DNA of 41,682 bases from Nitrospirota bacterium (GTDB taxonomy: Bacteria; Nitrospirota; Leptospirillia; Leptospirillales; Leptospirillaceae). The position numbers and the translations under genes are program-made. The stretch is from contig JAMCWM010000054.1 in assembly GCA_023481175.1 (NCBI GenBank), positions 1 to 41,682 on the forward strand, read 5' to 3'. Below, one piece after another: positions 6,542 through 14,222 of this stretch. Below the pieces are notes generated by a model. It made no database searches. It had not been told where the DNA came from and saw nothing but the letters and a program-made list of their open reading frames with translations. Each line of letters begins with the position of its first letter. Position 1 is the first letter of the stretch.

Positions 6542-7817
6542 CCGGACCCTCGCGGAAGGAGGAACTCCCTCTTCTCCGAAGGAGTCGAAGATAAAGGGAC
6601 TGAAGTGTCGTGAATGCGGCCGACTCTATCCGGCCGTGGCCATCCATATCTGTGAGTTCTGTTTCGGTCCTCTCGAGGTGGACTATGACTATGCCGCGAT
6701 CGGTCGGAGGATCAGCCGCCGTTCGGTCGAGGAAGGACCCCAGTCCCTCTGGCGGTACCACGAGCTTCTTCCGGTGACCGGGGCTCCCACCGTCGGACTC
6801 CATGCCGGAATGACCCCCCTGATCCATGCGAAGCGTCTGGGAAAGTTCCTGGGACTCGACAATCTCTATCTGAAGAACGACACGGTCAACCATCCCACGC
6901 TCTCCTTCAAGGATCGCGTCGTGGCCGTGGCGATGACGCGTGCCCGGGAACTGGGATTTGATACGGTCGCCTGTGCCTCGACCGGCAACCTCGCCAACTC
7001 GGTCTCGGCCCATGCCGCCAGCGTCGGAATGAAATGCTTCGTCTTCATCCCTCACGATCTCGAAGCGGGCAAGATCCTGGGAAATCTTATCTACAACCCG
7101 ACGGTGGTCGCCGTCCGGGGGAACTACGATGACGTGAACCGTCTCTGCAGTGAAATCGGCGGCGAGTATCCCTGGGCCTTCGTCAACATCAATATCCGTC
7201 CTTACTATGCGGAGGGTTCGAAGTCCCTGGCCTTCGAGACGGCGGAACAGCTCGGATGGCGGATCCCCGACCAGGTGGTGGTTCCCATCGCCTCCGGCTC
7301 TCTTCTGACGAAGATCCGGAAAGGCTTCCTGGAGTTCGAAAAGCTGGGGCTTGTGGCTGCAAACGACCGTTTGAAGGTCAACGGGGCCCAGGCGGAAGGG
7401 TGTTCGCCGGTCTACCGGGCCTTCGTTTCCGGAAAAAACCATCTCGTTCCCGTCAAGCCGAATACGATTGCCAAGTCCCTGGCCATCGGGAATCCGGCCG
7501 ACGGCTTCTACTCCCTTGACGTGGTCTTCAAGTCGGGGGGGGCGATTGCCGCCGCCAGCGATCCGGAAATCGTGGAAGGGATGAAGCTTCTGGCCGAAAC
7601 GGAAGGAGTCTTTGCCGAGACGGCGGGTGGCGTGACGATCGCTTCCCTCAAGAAGCTTTGCTCCGAAGGACGGATCGGACGGAAGGATCTTACCGTGGCC
7701 TATATCACGGGAAACGGCCTCAAGACGATGGAAGCGCTTTCCGGCGCATTGCCGGAGCCTGTCAGCATCGATCCGACCTTGGCCTCTTTCAGGAAAACAG
7801 TCAATCCTACGAACTGA
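6507..7817 (+). CDS. thrC: Threonine synthase (PLP fold type II, zinc-ribbon form)
   Basis: A 436-residue protein. Residues about 30-60 form a zinc ribbon (CRECG...CEFC). The PLP lysine is in HPTLSFKDRVVAVAM and the substrate loop is ACASTGNLANSVSAHAASVG. The family converts O-phosphohomoserine to threonine. It overlaps the upstream MoeB gene by 35 bases and is followed after 22 bases by the CysO-like carrier. This position inside a sulfur-carrier cluster is common in deep-branching bacteria and leaves open that the enzyme, or a relative of it, accepts a carrier thiocarboxylate with O-phosphohomoserine to yield homocysteine; that is speculation. The default call is threonine synthase. The start ATG 6507 has GGAG 11 bases upstream, so initiation may depend on coupling. 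Confidence 0.88.
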   Translation: MNSQSAPHQESDRTLAEGGTPSSPKESKIKGLKCRECGRLYPAVAIHICEFCFGPLEVDYDYAAIGRRISRRSVEEGPQSLWRYHELLPVTGAPTVGLHAGMTPLIHAKRLGKFLGLDNLYLKNDTVNHPTLSFKDRVVAVAMTRARELGFDTVACASTGNLANSVSAHAASVGMKCFVFIPHDLEAGKILGNLIYNPTVVAVRGNYDDVNRLCSEIGGEYPWAFVNINIRPYYAEGSKSLAFETAEQLGWRIPDQVVVPIASGSLLTKIRKGFLEFEKLGLVAANDRLKVNGAQAEGCSPVYRAFVSGKNHLVPVKPNTIAKSLAIGNPADGFYSLDVVFKSGGAIAAASDPEIVEGMKLLAETEGVFAETAGGVTIASLKKLCSEGRIGRKDLTVAYITGNGLKTMEALSGALPEPVSIDPTLASFRKTVNPTN

Positions 7818-7839
7818 ACAACGCAAAGAAAGGAAGATC

Positions 7840-8121
7840 ATGGCCGTAGTCGTTCGCATCCCCACTCCCCTCCGAAAGCTCACCGGCAACCAGAACGAGG
7901 TCCGGGAGGAGGGGGGGACGATCCGGGAGATTCTGAAGAACCTCGAACTCCATTACCCGGGTATCGGAGAGCGTCTGGCGGACGAGAGCGGGGAATTGCG
8001 CCGGTTTATCAATATCTATGTCAACGAGGAGGACATTCGTTTCCGGGAGGGCCTCGATACGAAAATCAAGCCGGGTGACGAAGTGTCGATCATTCCGGCC
8101 ATCGCGGGGGGCGCGGCATGA
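7840..8121 (+). CDS. CysO/MoaD-like sulfur carrier with Ala-Ala tail
   Basis: A 93-residue ubiquitin-fold carrier. It begins MAVVVRIPTPLRKLTGNQ and contains FINIYVNEEDIRF and GDEVSIIPAIAGG, a pattern that matches mycobacterial CysO closely. CysO carries sulfur as a C-terminal thiocarboxylate to cysteine synthase, and the JAMM protease Mec then releases cysteine. In this protein two alanines follow the Gly-Gly (AIAGGAA), so maturation by proteolysis is needed before activation. AGGAAG precedes the ATG. Its last bases overlap the NIL-domain gene (ATGA). Confidence 0.92.
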   Translation: MAVVVRIPTPLRKLTGNQNEVREEGGTIREILKNLELHYPGIGERLADESGELRRFINIYVNEEDIRFREGLDTKIKPGDEVSIIPAIAGGAA

Positions 8122-8360
8122 CCCAGATGCGACTTCACCTGACATTCCCGGAGGAACGCGTCAGGGAGCCGATCATCTACGAGATCTGCCGGAAGTTTCC
8201 TGTGGTGGTCAATATCCGGAGGGCGGATATCTCCCTTGACAGCGGATGGGTCGAGCTCGAGATGGACGGAGAGATTTCGGATATCGAACGAACCGTTCTG
8301 TACCTGAGGGAACGCGGCGTTCATGTGGACCCTCTCGAAAAAAGCATTCTCGAGGGATAA
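8118..8360 (+). CDS. NIL-domain protein
   Basis: An 80-residue protein consisting of one NIL domain: MTQMRLHLTFPEERVREPII, then KFPVVVNIRRADISLDSGWV and LYLRERGVHVDPLE. NIL is a ferredoxin-like fold named after a motif in methionine ABC transporter ATPases and is also found in proteins linked to homocysteine formation in methanogens and deltaproteobacteria. A ligand-sensing or sulfur-transfer assisting role is inferred. It is translationally coupled to the CysO-like gene by an ATGA overlap and is followed after 10 bases by the second MoeB gene. No cysteine is visible outside Cys25 or so, so it is unlikely to bind a metal cluster. Confidence 0.85.
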   Translation: MTQMRLHLTFPEERVREPIIYEICRKFPVVVNIRRADISLDSGWVELEMDGEISDIERTVLYLRERGVHVDPLEKSILEG

Positions 8361-8370
8361 GGAGAGGCCG

Positions 8371-9183
8371 ATGGCATTTCGCGAAGACCAGATTTCACGC
8401 TACAGCCGACATATCATCCTCAAGGAGGTCGGGGGGCGGGGACAGGAAAAGCTCCTCTCCGCCCGGGTCCTGATCATCGGAGCCGGAGGGCTCGGAAGTC
8501 CGGTGGCCATGTACCTGGCCGCCGCCGGTGTCGGGACGATCGGCCTCGTGGACATGGACGTGGTGGATGTGTCCAATCTCCAGCGCCAGATCATGCACTC
8601 GCACAAGACGGTCGGAATCCCGAAGGTCCTTTCCGGGGCCGGAACCCTCGAGCGAATGAACCCCGATGTGAAGGTCGTTCCGATTCAGGACCGCCTGACG
8701 GCGGAGAATGCCATGGACCTCTTCTCCGGCTATGACGTGATCGTCGACGGATCGGACAATTTCGGGACCCGGTACATCGTCAACGACGCCGCCTTCTTCC
8801 TGCGCAAGACTCTCGTTTCCGGCTCCATTCTCCGCTTCGAAGGCCAGGTGACGGTCCTCGAGGGATATACCGACGCCCCCTGCTACCGGTGCCTCTACCC
8901 GGAAGCGCCTCCGGCAGGACTGGTTCCTTCCTGTTCGGAGGCCGGAGTCCTGGGTGTTCTCGCCGGAACGATCGGCACGCTCCAGGCCGCGGAGGTGGTG
9001 AAGAAGATCCTTGGAATCGGAGAGCTCCTCAAGGGACATCTCCTTCTGTATGAGGCCCTCTCCATGACCGTTCGCAAGCTCCGGGTTCCCAAGGATCCGA
9101 AATGTCCCCTGTGCGGTCCCCATCCGACCATCACGACCGTGTCCGGTTCCTCCGAATGGGTCTGTCAGGTTCCCGCCTCCTGA
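8371..9183 (+). CDS. MoeB/ThiF-like E1 enzyme, copy 2
   Basis: A 270-residue paralogue of the enzyme at 5732, with the same layout: RYSRHIILKEVGGRGQEKL, nucleotide loop LIIGAGGLGSPVAMYLAAAG, DMDVVDVSNLQRQIMHSH, zinc pairs CYRC and CPLC, and PSCSEAGVLGVLAGTIG. It should adenylate the carrier encoded just upstream at 7840. ATG 8371 has GGAGAGG upstream. The high similarity of the two copies suggests a duplication followed by pairing with different carriers. It overlaps the JAMM gene by 28 bases. Confidence 0.93.
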   Translation: MAFREDQISRYSRHIILKEVGGRGQEKLLSARVLIIGAGGLGSPVAMYLAAAGVGTIGLVDMDVVDVSNLQRQIMHSHKTVGIPKVLSGAGTLERMNPDVKVVPIQDRLTAENAMDLFSGYDVIVDGSDNFGTRYIVNDAAFFLRKTLVSGSILRFEGQVTVLEGYTDAPCYRCLYPEAPPAGLVPSCSEAGVLGVLAGTIGTLQAAEVVKKILGIGELLKGHLLLYEALSMTVRKLRVPKDPKCPLCGPHPTITTVSGSSEWVCQVPAS

Positions 9184-9590
9184 GGACGGAGGTCCGGCTT
9201 CCGGAGACCCTGGCCAGAGAGATTCTGCTCCACTGCCAGTCGGTCCGCCCCGAGGAGGGCTGCGGCCTCGTGGCTTCGGATTCCTCCGGGGAGCCTGTCG
9301 CGGTTCTTCCCGTCACCAACGCCCTTCACTCTCCGGTGCGCTACCAGATGGAGCCCCGGGAGCAGTTCGACGCCATGAAGCATCTCCGGCGGGAAGGATG
9401 GTCCCTCTGGGCAATCTTTCATTCCCATCCTCACTCCGAACCGGCTCCTTCGCCGACGGATATCCGGCTGGCCTTCTATCCCGACTGCTACTATCTCATC
9501 GCCGGTCTCGGAACCGATCCCCCCGTGATCCGATGTTTCACCATCGTCGACGGCGTGGTGTCTGAGGCCTCCCTCAAGCGGGTGTCCTGA
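9156..9590 (+). CDS. JAMM/MPN metalloprotease (Mec-like)
   Basis: A 144-residue JAMM protease. The complete zinc signature is present: Glu in RPEEGCGLVAS, then HSHPHSEPAPSPTD, which fits HxH-x7-SxxD exactly. Mycobacterial Mec uses this site to cut cysteine off the CysO-cysteine adduct, and HcyD of Wolinella trims a residue after Gly-Gly of HcyS. Both roles are plausible here because both carriers of the operon have residues after Gly-Gly. The start is uncertain: ATG 9156 lacks a clear Shine-Dalgarno and lies inside the upstream gene; the frame is open back to an ATG at 9102. It is the last gene of the metK operon. Confidence 0.9.
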   Translation: MGLSGSRLLRTEVRLPETLAREILLHCQSVRPEEGCGLVASDSSGEPVAVLPVTNALHSPVRYQMEPREQFDAMKHLRREGWSLWAIFHSHPHSEPAPSPTDIRLAFYPDCYYLIAGLGTDPPVIRCFTIVDGVVSEASLKRVS

Positions 9591-9612
9591 CCTCCCGTCG
9601 AACCTGTCTTGA

Positions 9613-9642
9613 TTGACCTTCCTGTAAGGACTGGAATATTCT
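9613..9642 (+). promoter_or_regulatory. Possible promoter of the two-component system
   Basis: TTGACC (9613-9618), an 18-base spacer and TATTCT (9637-9642) lie 46 bases before the response regulator start in the first real gap after the metK operon. Confidence 0.5.
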
Positions 9643-9687
9643 TTTTCTGCAAAAAGATGGAAGGATTTCAAAAACGCCGGAGGATCC

Positions 9688-10374
9688 ATGGCCAAAAAGA
9701 TTCTTCTCATTGAGGACGATCCCGATATTGCCGGACTCATCATGCACTATCTCAAGGCCGAGCATTTCGATGTCGACCATGTCTCGGACGGGAACGCCGG
9801 TCTTGCCGCAGTCCGGAGATTGCGACCCGATCTCGTTCTTCTTGACCTGATGCTTCCCGGTCTCGACGGTCTGGCGGTCAACCGCATGATCAAACAGGAT
9901 CCGAAGATCTCCGGCATCCCCGTCGTCATCGTCACCGCGAAGGGGGAGGAGACCGACCGCGTGGTCGGCCTCGAGATGGGGGCGGACGACTATGTGGTCA
10001 AACCCTTTCACCCCAAGGAACTTGTCGCCAGAGTCAAAGCCGTTCTCCGTCGTCGGGAATCGCTTACTGCCCCGGCCGACCGTCTTTCCATCGGGCCCGT
10101 TTCGATCGATGCCGCCCGCCACGAAGCCCTTTTCGAGGGGGTTCCGGTGGCCCTCACGGCAAAGGAGTTCGACCTTCTCTTTGCCCTCATGCGCCAGGCC
10201 GGGAGAGTCATGGACCGGAACGCCCTTCTCGATGCTGTCTGGGGGGGGGACTATGAGGGGACCGACCGCACGGTGGATGTCCATGTGAGACGTCTGCGGA
10301 AAAAAATGGGCCAGACGGCCCCCTGGCTCGAGACGGTCAAGCAAATCGGGTACCGTTTCCGGGAAGAGGGGTAG
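9688..10374 (+). CDS. OmpR/PhoB-family response regulator
   Basis: A 228-residue two-domain regulator. The receiver (1-120) has the acidic pair in IEDDPD, the phospho-acceptor Asp53 in LLDLMLPG, a Thr in VTAKGEE and Lys in VKPFHP. The C-terminal winged helix (about 135-228) has LTAKEFDLLFALMRQAGRV and the recognition segment GTDRTVDVHVRRLRKKMG. It binds DNA when phosphorylated by the kinase encoded 8 bases downstream. With a PhoR-like partner, phosphate control is one possibility, but no pst or phoU gene is present, so the stimulus is unknown. Confidence 0.93.
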   Translation: MAKKILLIEDDPDIAGLIMHYLKAEHFDVDHVSDGNAGLAAVRRLRPDLVLLDLMLPGLDGLAVNRMIKQDPKISGIPVVIVTAKGEETDRVVGLEMGADDYVVKPFHPKELVARVKAVLRRRESLTAPADRLSIGPVSIDAARHEALFEGVPVALTAKEFDLLFALMRQAGRVMDRNALLDAVWGGDYEGTDRTVDVHVRRLRKKMGQTAPWLETVKQIGYRFREEG

Positions 10375-10382
10375 GCGGCCGG

Positions 10383-11756
10383 GTGAGCTTTCGGGCCTTT
10401 GTCCTTGCCACAGGAGGATTTTCCTTCCTTGGCGGTCTTCTCTTCGGAGCCCTCTCCGGAAAGACCTTCCTTCGTGTTCTTCTTCTGTTCTTTCTCACGC
10501 TTCTCCTGTTCGGGACCATTCGCGTCATTCGCCTCACGATTGCGAGACAGAGCGGATCCGCCCTTCAAAACCCCCTCACCCTTTCGGCCCAGGGTCTCTT
10601 CGACGATCTCTTCGACCCGATGCTCACCGGTCTCATCCGGCTCCTGCGCGATAAAAATGAGCTTTCGGTCCGTCTTGCGGAGGTCTCGAGCCGGTTCGAG
10701 GGGGTCCTGGAGCATATGGTGGAAGGGGTGGCCGTGACGTCATCCAACGCCCAGATTCTCCTCGTCAACTCAGCCTTCGAACGGATCCTCGAGGTCCCGG
10801 CGGAGGCGGCCGTCGGGAACCGGCTGGGCCTTGTGATCCGGGTTGCGGCCATTCACCAGCTTGTGGAGGAGGTCTTTCGTACCCGGACAAAGGTCATGCG
10901 GGAGGTCGAGTACCACGAGGGGGGAAAGAAAAAGACGCTGAATGTGGTGGCGACGGTCACCGAGACGCGGGACGGCTCCGGCAAAAGCTATGGAATTTTC
11001 CTGTTTTACGACATGACGACGATCAGGGGGCTGGAGCGGATCAGGAAGGACTTCGTCGCCAACGTCTCCCATGAAATCCGCACCCCTCTCACCTCCATCC
11101 GCGGATATGCCGAGGCCCTGACCGACGGAGCCCTCGCCGATCCGGACCTCTCGAGAAAGTTCCTGGGGATCATCTCCGGTCAGGCGGACAGACTCTCCCA
11201 CATGGTGAACGATCTCCTCGAACTCTCCCGTCTCGAATCGGGAACGGTCGAGCTGAACCTTGGCGAAATCGACCTGGGACTCCAGGCAGACCGGATGCAG
11301 GAGGTCTTTTCTTCCCGTCTTGCGGAGCGGGAGATTCGCCTGATGACGGACTTTCCCCGTCCTTTTTCCTATGTCTCCGACGAATCCCTGACCGACCTCG
11401 TCCTGACCAATCTTCTCGACAACGCCATCAAATATTCTCCGCCGGGCCGGGAGGTCAGGATCTCGGCCGAAAAAATGGAGGGGACCGTCACGATCCGGGT
11501 CATCGACAACGGGACCGGAATCCCCCGGGAAGACCTTCCCCGGATTTTCGAGCGCTTCTACCGGGTGGACCGCTCCCGGAGTTCAAGTGTCTCGGGGACG
11601 GGACTGGGCCTCTCGATCGTTCGCCATGTGATGACCCTTCTGAAGGGCCGGGTCGAGGTCAGAAGCGAACCCGGGGCGGGAACGACCGTTTCCCTGATCC
11701 TCCCCCAGGCAAGCTTCCCGGGGGGAATTCCCCCGGGCTCCGGAATTTCTCCCTGA
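10383..11756 (+). CDS. PhoR-like sensor histidine kinase
   Basis: A 457-residue kinase. Two hydrophobic segments near residues 5-22 and 29-48 with almost no periplasmic loop anchor it to the membrane. A PAS domain (about 105-215) contains GVLEHMVEGVAV and VNSAFERIL. The phospho-acceptor is His230 in VANVSHEIRTPLTSIRGYAE. The ATPase domain has the N box LTNLLDNAIKYSPPGREV, the G1 box DNGTGIP and the G2 box GTGLGLSIVRH. This layout (TM-PAS-HisKA-HATPase without sensor loop) is that of PhoR-type kinases that sense through a partner protein. GTG 10383 is used as start; GAGGGG lies upstream. The last codons lie in inverted repeats, but no T tract follows. Confidence 0.92.
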   Translation: MSFRAFVLATGGFSFLGGLLFGALSGKTFLRVLLLFFLTLLLFGTIRVIRLTIARQSGSALQNPLTLSAQGLFDDLFDPMLTGLIRLLRDKNELSVRLAEVSSRFEGVLEHMVEGVAVTSSNAQILLVNSAFERILEVPAEAAVGNRLGLVIRVAAIHQLVEEVFRTRTKVMREVEYHEGGKKKTLNVVATVTETRDGSGKSYGIFLFYDMTTIRGLERIRKDFVANVSHEIRTPLTSIRGYAEALTDGALADPDLSRKFLGIISGQADRLSHMVNDLLELSRLESGTVELNLGEIDLGLQADRMQEVFSSRLAEREIRLMTDFPRPFSYVSDESLTDLVLTNLLDNAIKYSPPGREVRISAEKMEGTVTIRVIDNGTGIPREDLPRIFERFYRVDRSRSSSVSGTGLGLSIVRHVMTLLKGRVEVRSEPGAGTTVSLILPQASFPGGIPPGSGISP

Positions 11757-11944
11757 TTCCGGATTGGTCGATCGGGTCGTCGAAGACTCTTCATCATTTT
11801 TCCCCTCTCCCGATAAAGGCCCGCAATCTGAAAGTTCAGGATTTTTCCCTGGCCCGATTGGCCCCGGGTTGCTGTTTGCCACTCCTATTTGTTACGGTGG
11901 GCGGAGAAGACTTGCCCGCTGACCCTTATCGAAGGAGGTATTCC

Positions 11945-12967
11945 ATGCGCCTGGGAATGATCGGATTGGGAAGAATGGGGGCCAACATGGTGCGACGCCT
12001 CCGGAAGGGAGGGATCGAGGTGGTGGCTTACAGCCACACCCCCGCCGCCGTCGAGGCCCTGTGCCGGGAGACGGGAAGCATCGGGTCCTCCTCGGTGGCC
12101 GACATGGTGGCGAAACTCGCGCCTCCCCGCATCGTCTGGCTCATGATTCCGGCGGCCGCGACCGACGCCCAGATCGCCGAGATTGTGCCGCTCCTGTCGC
12201 GGGGAGATATCCTCGTCGACGGCGGAAACTCCTATTATCACGACGATATCCGGAGGGCTCGGGAGCTCTCTCCAAAGGGGATCCACTATGTGGATGTCGG
12301 AACCAGCGGAGGAGTCTGGGGACTCGAGCGGGGGTACTGCCAAATGATCGGCGGGGAGCCGGAGGTGGTGTCCATGCTCGATCCGATCTTCAGGACCCTG
12401 GCTCCCGGACGGGCGGCGGCCTCTCCTACGCCCGAACGGGGGGAGGCCGGTCGCGGGGGAACGGCCGAGGAGGGGTATCTCCATTGCGGTCCGTCGGGAG
12501 CGGGGCATTTCGTCAAGATGGTGCACAACGGGATCGAGTACGGCCTGATGGCGGCCTACGCCGAGGGATTCAATATTCTGAAAAATGCCGGCATCGGAAA
12601 ACGGTCCCACGAGATCGACGCCGAAACGGCGCCCCTTCGCCATCCGGAGCATTACTCCTTCGACATGAAGATCGAGGATATCGCCGAGCTCTGGCGCCGC
12701 GGGAGCGTCGTGGCTTCCTGGCTTCTCGATCTTTCCGCCTCCGAACTGGCCAGGGATCCGGAGCTTTCGGCCTTTCGCGGCCGGGTTTCCGACTCGGGGG
12801 AAGGGCGCTGGACCGTCTCCGCAGCCATCGATGAAGGGGTTCCCGCTCCCGTTCTGGCGACCGCCCTTTTTTCCCGTTTCGAATCCCAGGGGAAGGCCGA
12901 TTTTGCCGACAAGATCCTCTCGGCCATGCGCCACGCTTTTGGGGGTCACCTGGAAAAGCCTTCCTGA
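11945..12967 (+). CDS. 6-phosphogluconate dehydrogenase, decarboxylating (short form)
   Basis: Oxidises and decarboxylates 6-phosphogluconate to ribulose 5-phosphate. The 340-residue length matches the short GndA/YqeC-type enzymes rather than the 470-residue form. The dinucleotide loop is MIGLGRMGANMVRRL; SGGVWGLERGYCQMIGG and the signature SGAGHFVKMVHNGIEYG bind substrate and carry the catalytic Lys. Residues about 160-175 (a Pro/Gly/Arg-rich stretch, TPERGEAGRGG) look like a species-specific loop. ATG 11945 has a strong AAGGAGGT. No glucose-6-phosphate dehydrogenase is adjacent. It stands alone between the kinase gene and a new promoter. Confidence 0.93.
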   Translation: MRLGMIGLGRMGANMVRRLRKGGIEVVAYSHTPAAVEALCRETGSIGSSSVADMVAKLAPPRIVWLMIPAAATDAQIAEIVPLLSRGDILVDGGNSYYHDDIRRARELSPKGIHYVDVGTSGGVWGLERGYCQMIGGEPEVVSMLDPIFRTLAPGRAAASPTPERGEAGRGGTAEEGYLHCGPSGAGHFVKMVHNGIEYGLMAAYAEGFNILKNAGIGKRSHEIDAETAPLRHPEHYSFDMKIEDIAELWRRGSVVASWLLDLSASELARDPELSAFRGRVSDSGEGRWTVSAAIDEGVPAPVLATALFSRFESQGKADFADKILSAMRHAFGGHLEKPS

Positions 12968-13100
12968 TCTTCGATCTTTTTTTGGGGGGAGGAGATTCTC
13001 TCCCCCTTTCCCTCGCTCTGACCCTCGAACGGCCGGCCTCATGATCGACTTCCTGTAGCCTCCCCCTTCTTTCCTTCGCCTGACATCTTGATTCCCCGAA

Positions 13101-13129
13101 TTGACAACTTTTTTTATGTTCGTTATTAT
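13101..13129 (+). promoter_or_regulatory. Consensus sigma70-type promoter
   Basis: TTGACA (13101-13106), exactly 17 bases, then TATTAT (13124-13129), in an AT-rich stretch. It should start transcription near 13136, leaving a 76-base leader before the gene at 13212. One of the best promoter matches in the window. Confidence 0.85.
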
Positions 13130-13211
13130 TGACACTGCGATCATTATATAAAACAATAGTCGCAAGCATCCCCGCTTCCCTGGATCTCCCGTTTCCGGAA
13201 AAGGAGTTAAT

Positions 13212-13781
13212 GTGTCCAATATCTGCATGGATCTGGAAGAGCGTTCGTTTTTGACCCCCTCGGCGCCCATGGGGGGAGTGGTATTGCCCGATCATGGCCA
13301 CGGACTTTTGATGGGGGATGTCGTTCCGGAGGAGAGGGCCATCGAGGCGGCGGCCCGCAAGATCGCCGGCTCCAGGAATCCCACCATTTTCCCGGGGCCC
13401 CTCGTGCTGTGGAAGTCCACCTCCGATTCTGTCCGGATGGCGAAAGCGGTGCTCGAACTGGCCCGGGCCGGCGACATGAAGATCATCCCCATGGCCGACT
13501 ATCGCCCCAAGTATCCCAAGATCAATCCGGAAGAAGAAATCAATCCCAGCCATCCGAATCTCACGATCTGGCACAACCGGATCGATGTCTGTCTCTTTGT
13601 CGGCGTCCACTGCCATTATTCGAACATCGCGCTCAAGATCATCCGGGGCGGAACAGACTGTTTCACGATCGCACTCTGCTCCTATGCCGGCGACGATGAA
13701 GCCCACCTGACAATCCGGGACCTGACGCCCGAAACGGTGGAGAGGCTGGCTGCAAGTGTCGCAAGGATGAAAAAAGGCTAA
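13212..13781 (+). CDS. CO dehydrogenase beta-subunit family protein, copy 1
   Basis: A 189-residue protein that I recognise as the family annotated 'carbon monoxide dehydrogenase beta subunit'. In Aquificales and Nitrospirota such proteins accompany multi-subunit 2-oxoacid:ferredoxin oxidoreductases of the reverse TCA cycle as an extra small subunit. Conserved stretches shared with the paralogue at 14223 include the block ending MADYRPKYPKI, HPNLTIWHNRIDVCLFVGVH, CHYSNIALKIIRGGT and TIALCSYAGDDEA. Six Cys/His residues cluster in the VCLFVGVHCHYSN and CFTIALCSY region. No catalytic alpha/beta subunits are nearby. The GTG start at 13212 has AAGGAG five bases upstream; an ATG at 13210 is out of frame. 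A role as accessory subunit is inferred. Confidence 0.75.
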   Translation: MSNICMDLEERSFLTPSAPMGGVVLPDHGHGLLMGDVVPEERAIEAAARKIAGSRNPTIFPGPLVLWKSTSDSVRMAKAVLELARAGDMKIIPMADYRPKYPKINPEEEINPSHPNLTIWHNRIDVCLFVGVHCHYSNIALKIIRGGTDCFTIALCSYAGDDEAHLTIRDLTPETVERLAASVARMKKG

Positions 13782-13842
13782 AGCCGCTTTTCGGGGTTTT
13801 GTCCGTTCATTATTGTGAATGCATGGGGGAGGGAGCCTGGAA

Positions 13843-14172
13843 ATGGAAAACAGGGAGAAGGAATTCGATGTCATTCCATCGGTCGTTCCGGAGCAGGTCT
13901 TTTCGGTCTGGGTCGATGAAGGCGGATCTCCCATGTTCCTCGAGGATCCGGATTCAAAGATTCCTTCCGAGTGCTTCGTTCATGTCGATCCCCGGAGAAT
14001 TCCCGCGGCCGGGGACTATCTTCTCGTCTCCACCCTTGACGGTCTTTTTTTCGGGCGGACAAGCGAAGACGGGGCCTTCGTCCGGATCGAAGACAGGATC
14101 CTGCCACTGGAGGCCCCCCTCCTGGTGCTCGGTGTTGTCATCGCCGGCTTCGAATGGTTTGCGCTTCCCTGA
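13843..14172 (+). CDS. Small protein with S24/LexA-like C-terminal fold (putative)
   Basis: A 109-residue acidic protein. The stretch VDPRRIPAAGDYLLVSTLDG, FFGRTSEDGAFVRIEDR and the closing LLVLGVVIAGFEW has the order of strands seen in S24 peptidase/LexA C-terminal domains, but the Ser of the GDSM motif and an obvious Lys are not visible, so it should be inactive as a peptidase. There is no DNA-binding domain. It sits between two paralogous CO-dehydrogenase-beta-family genes, so it may regulate or assemble with them. Start at ATG 13843 with GGGAGG upstream; a frame from 13819 is also open. The fold call is weak; the gene itself is well supported by position and spacing. Confidence 0.6.
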   Translation: MENREKEFDVIPSVVPEQVFSVWVDEGGSPMFLEDPDSKIPSECFVHVDPRRIPAAGDYLLVSTLDGLFFGRTSEDGAFVRIEDRILPLEAPLLVLGVVIAGFEWFALP

Positions 14173-14183
14173 ACACTCTTGCC

Positions 14184-14206
14184 GGATGCCGGTCCCCCCG
14201 GCATCC
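14184..14206 (+). other. Perfect 9-bp hairpin between the S24-like gene and CODH-beta copy 2
   Basis: GGATGCCGG (14184-14192) pairs with CCGGCATCC (14198-14206), 5-base loop. It starts 11 bases after the stop of the S24-like gene and ends 5 bases before the Shine-Dalgarno of the next gene. With no T tract it is more likely an mRNA stability or translation-control element than a terminator. Confidence 0.7.
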
Positions 14207-14222
14207 TCATGAAAGGATGCCC

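Noticed and set aside
11718..11765. Terminator at the end of the histidine kinase gene
   Set aside because: Two hairpins overlap the last codons and the stop, but no T tract follows either of them.
12975..13010. Terminator after 6-phosphogluconate dehydrogenase
   Set aside because: A GGGGAG/CTCCCC stem exists but the T run is on its upstream side, so it does not fit plus-strand termination.
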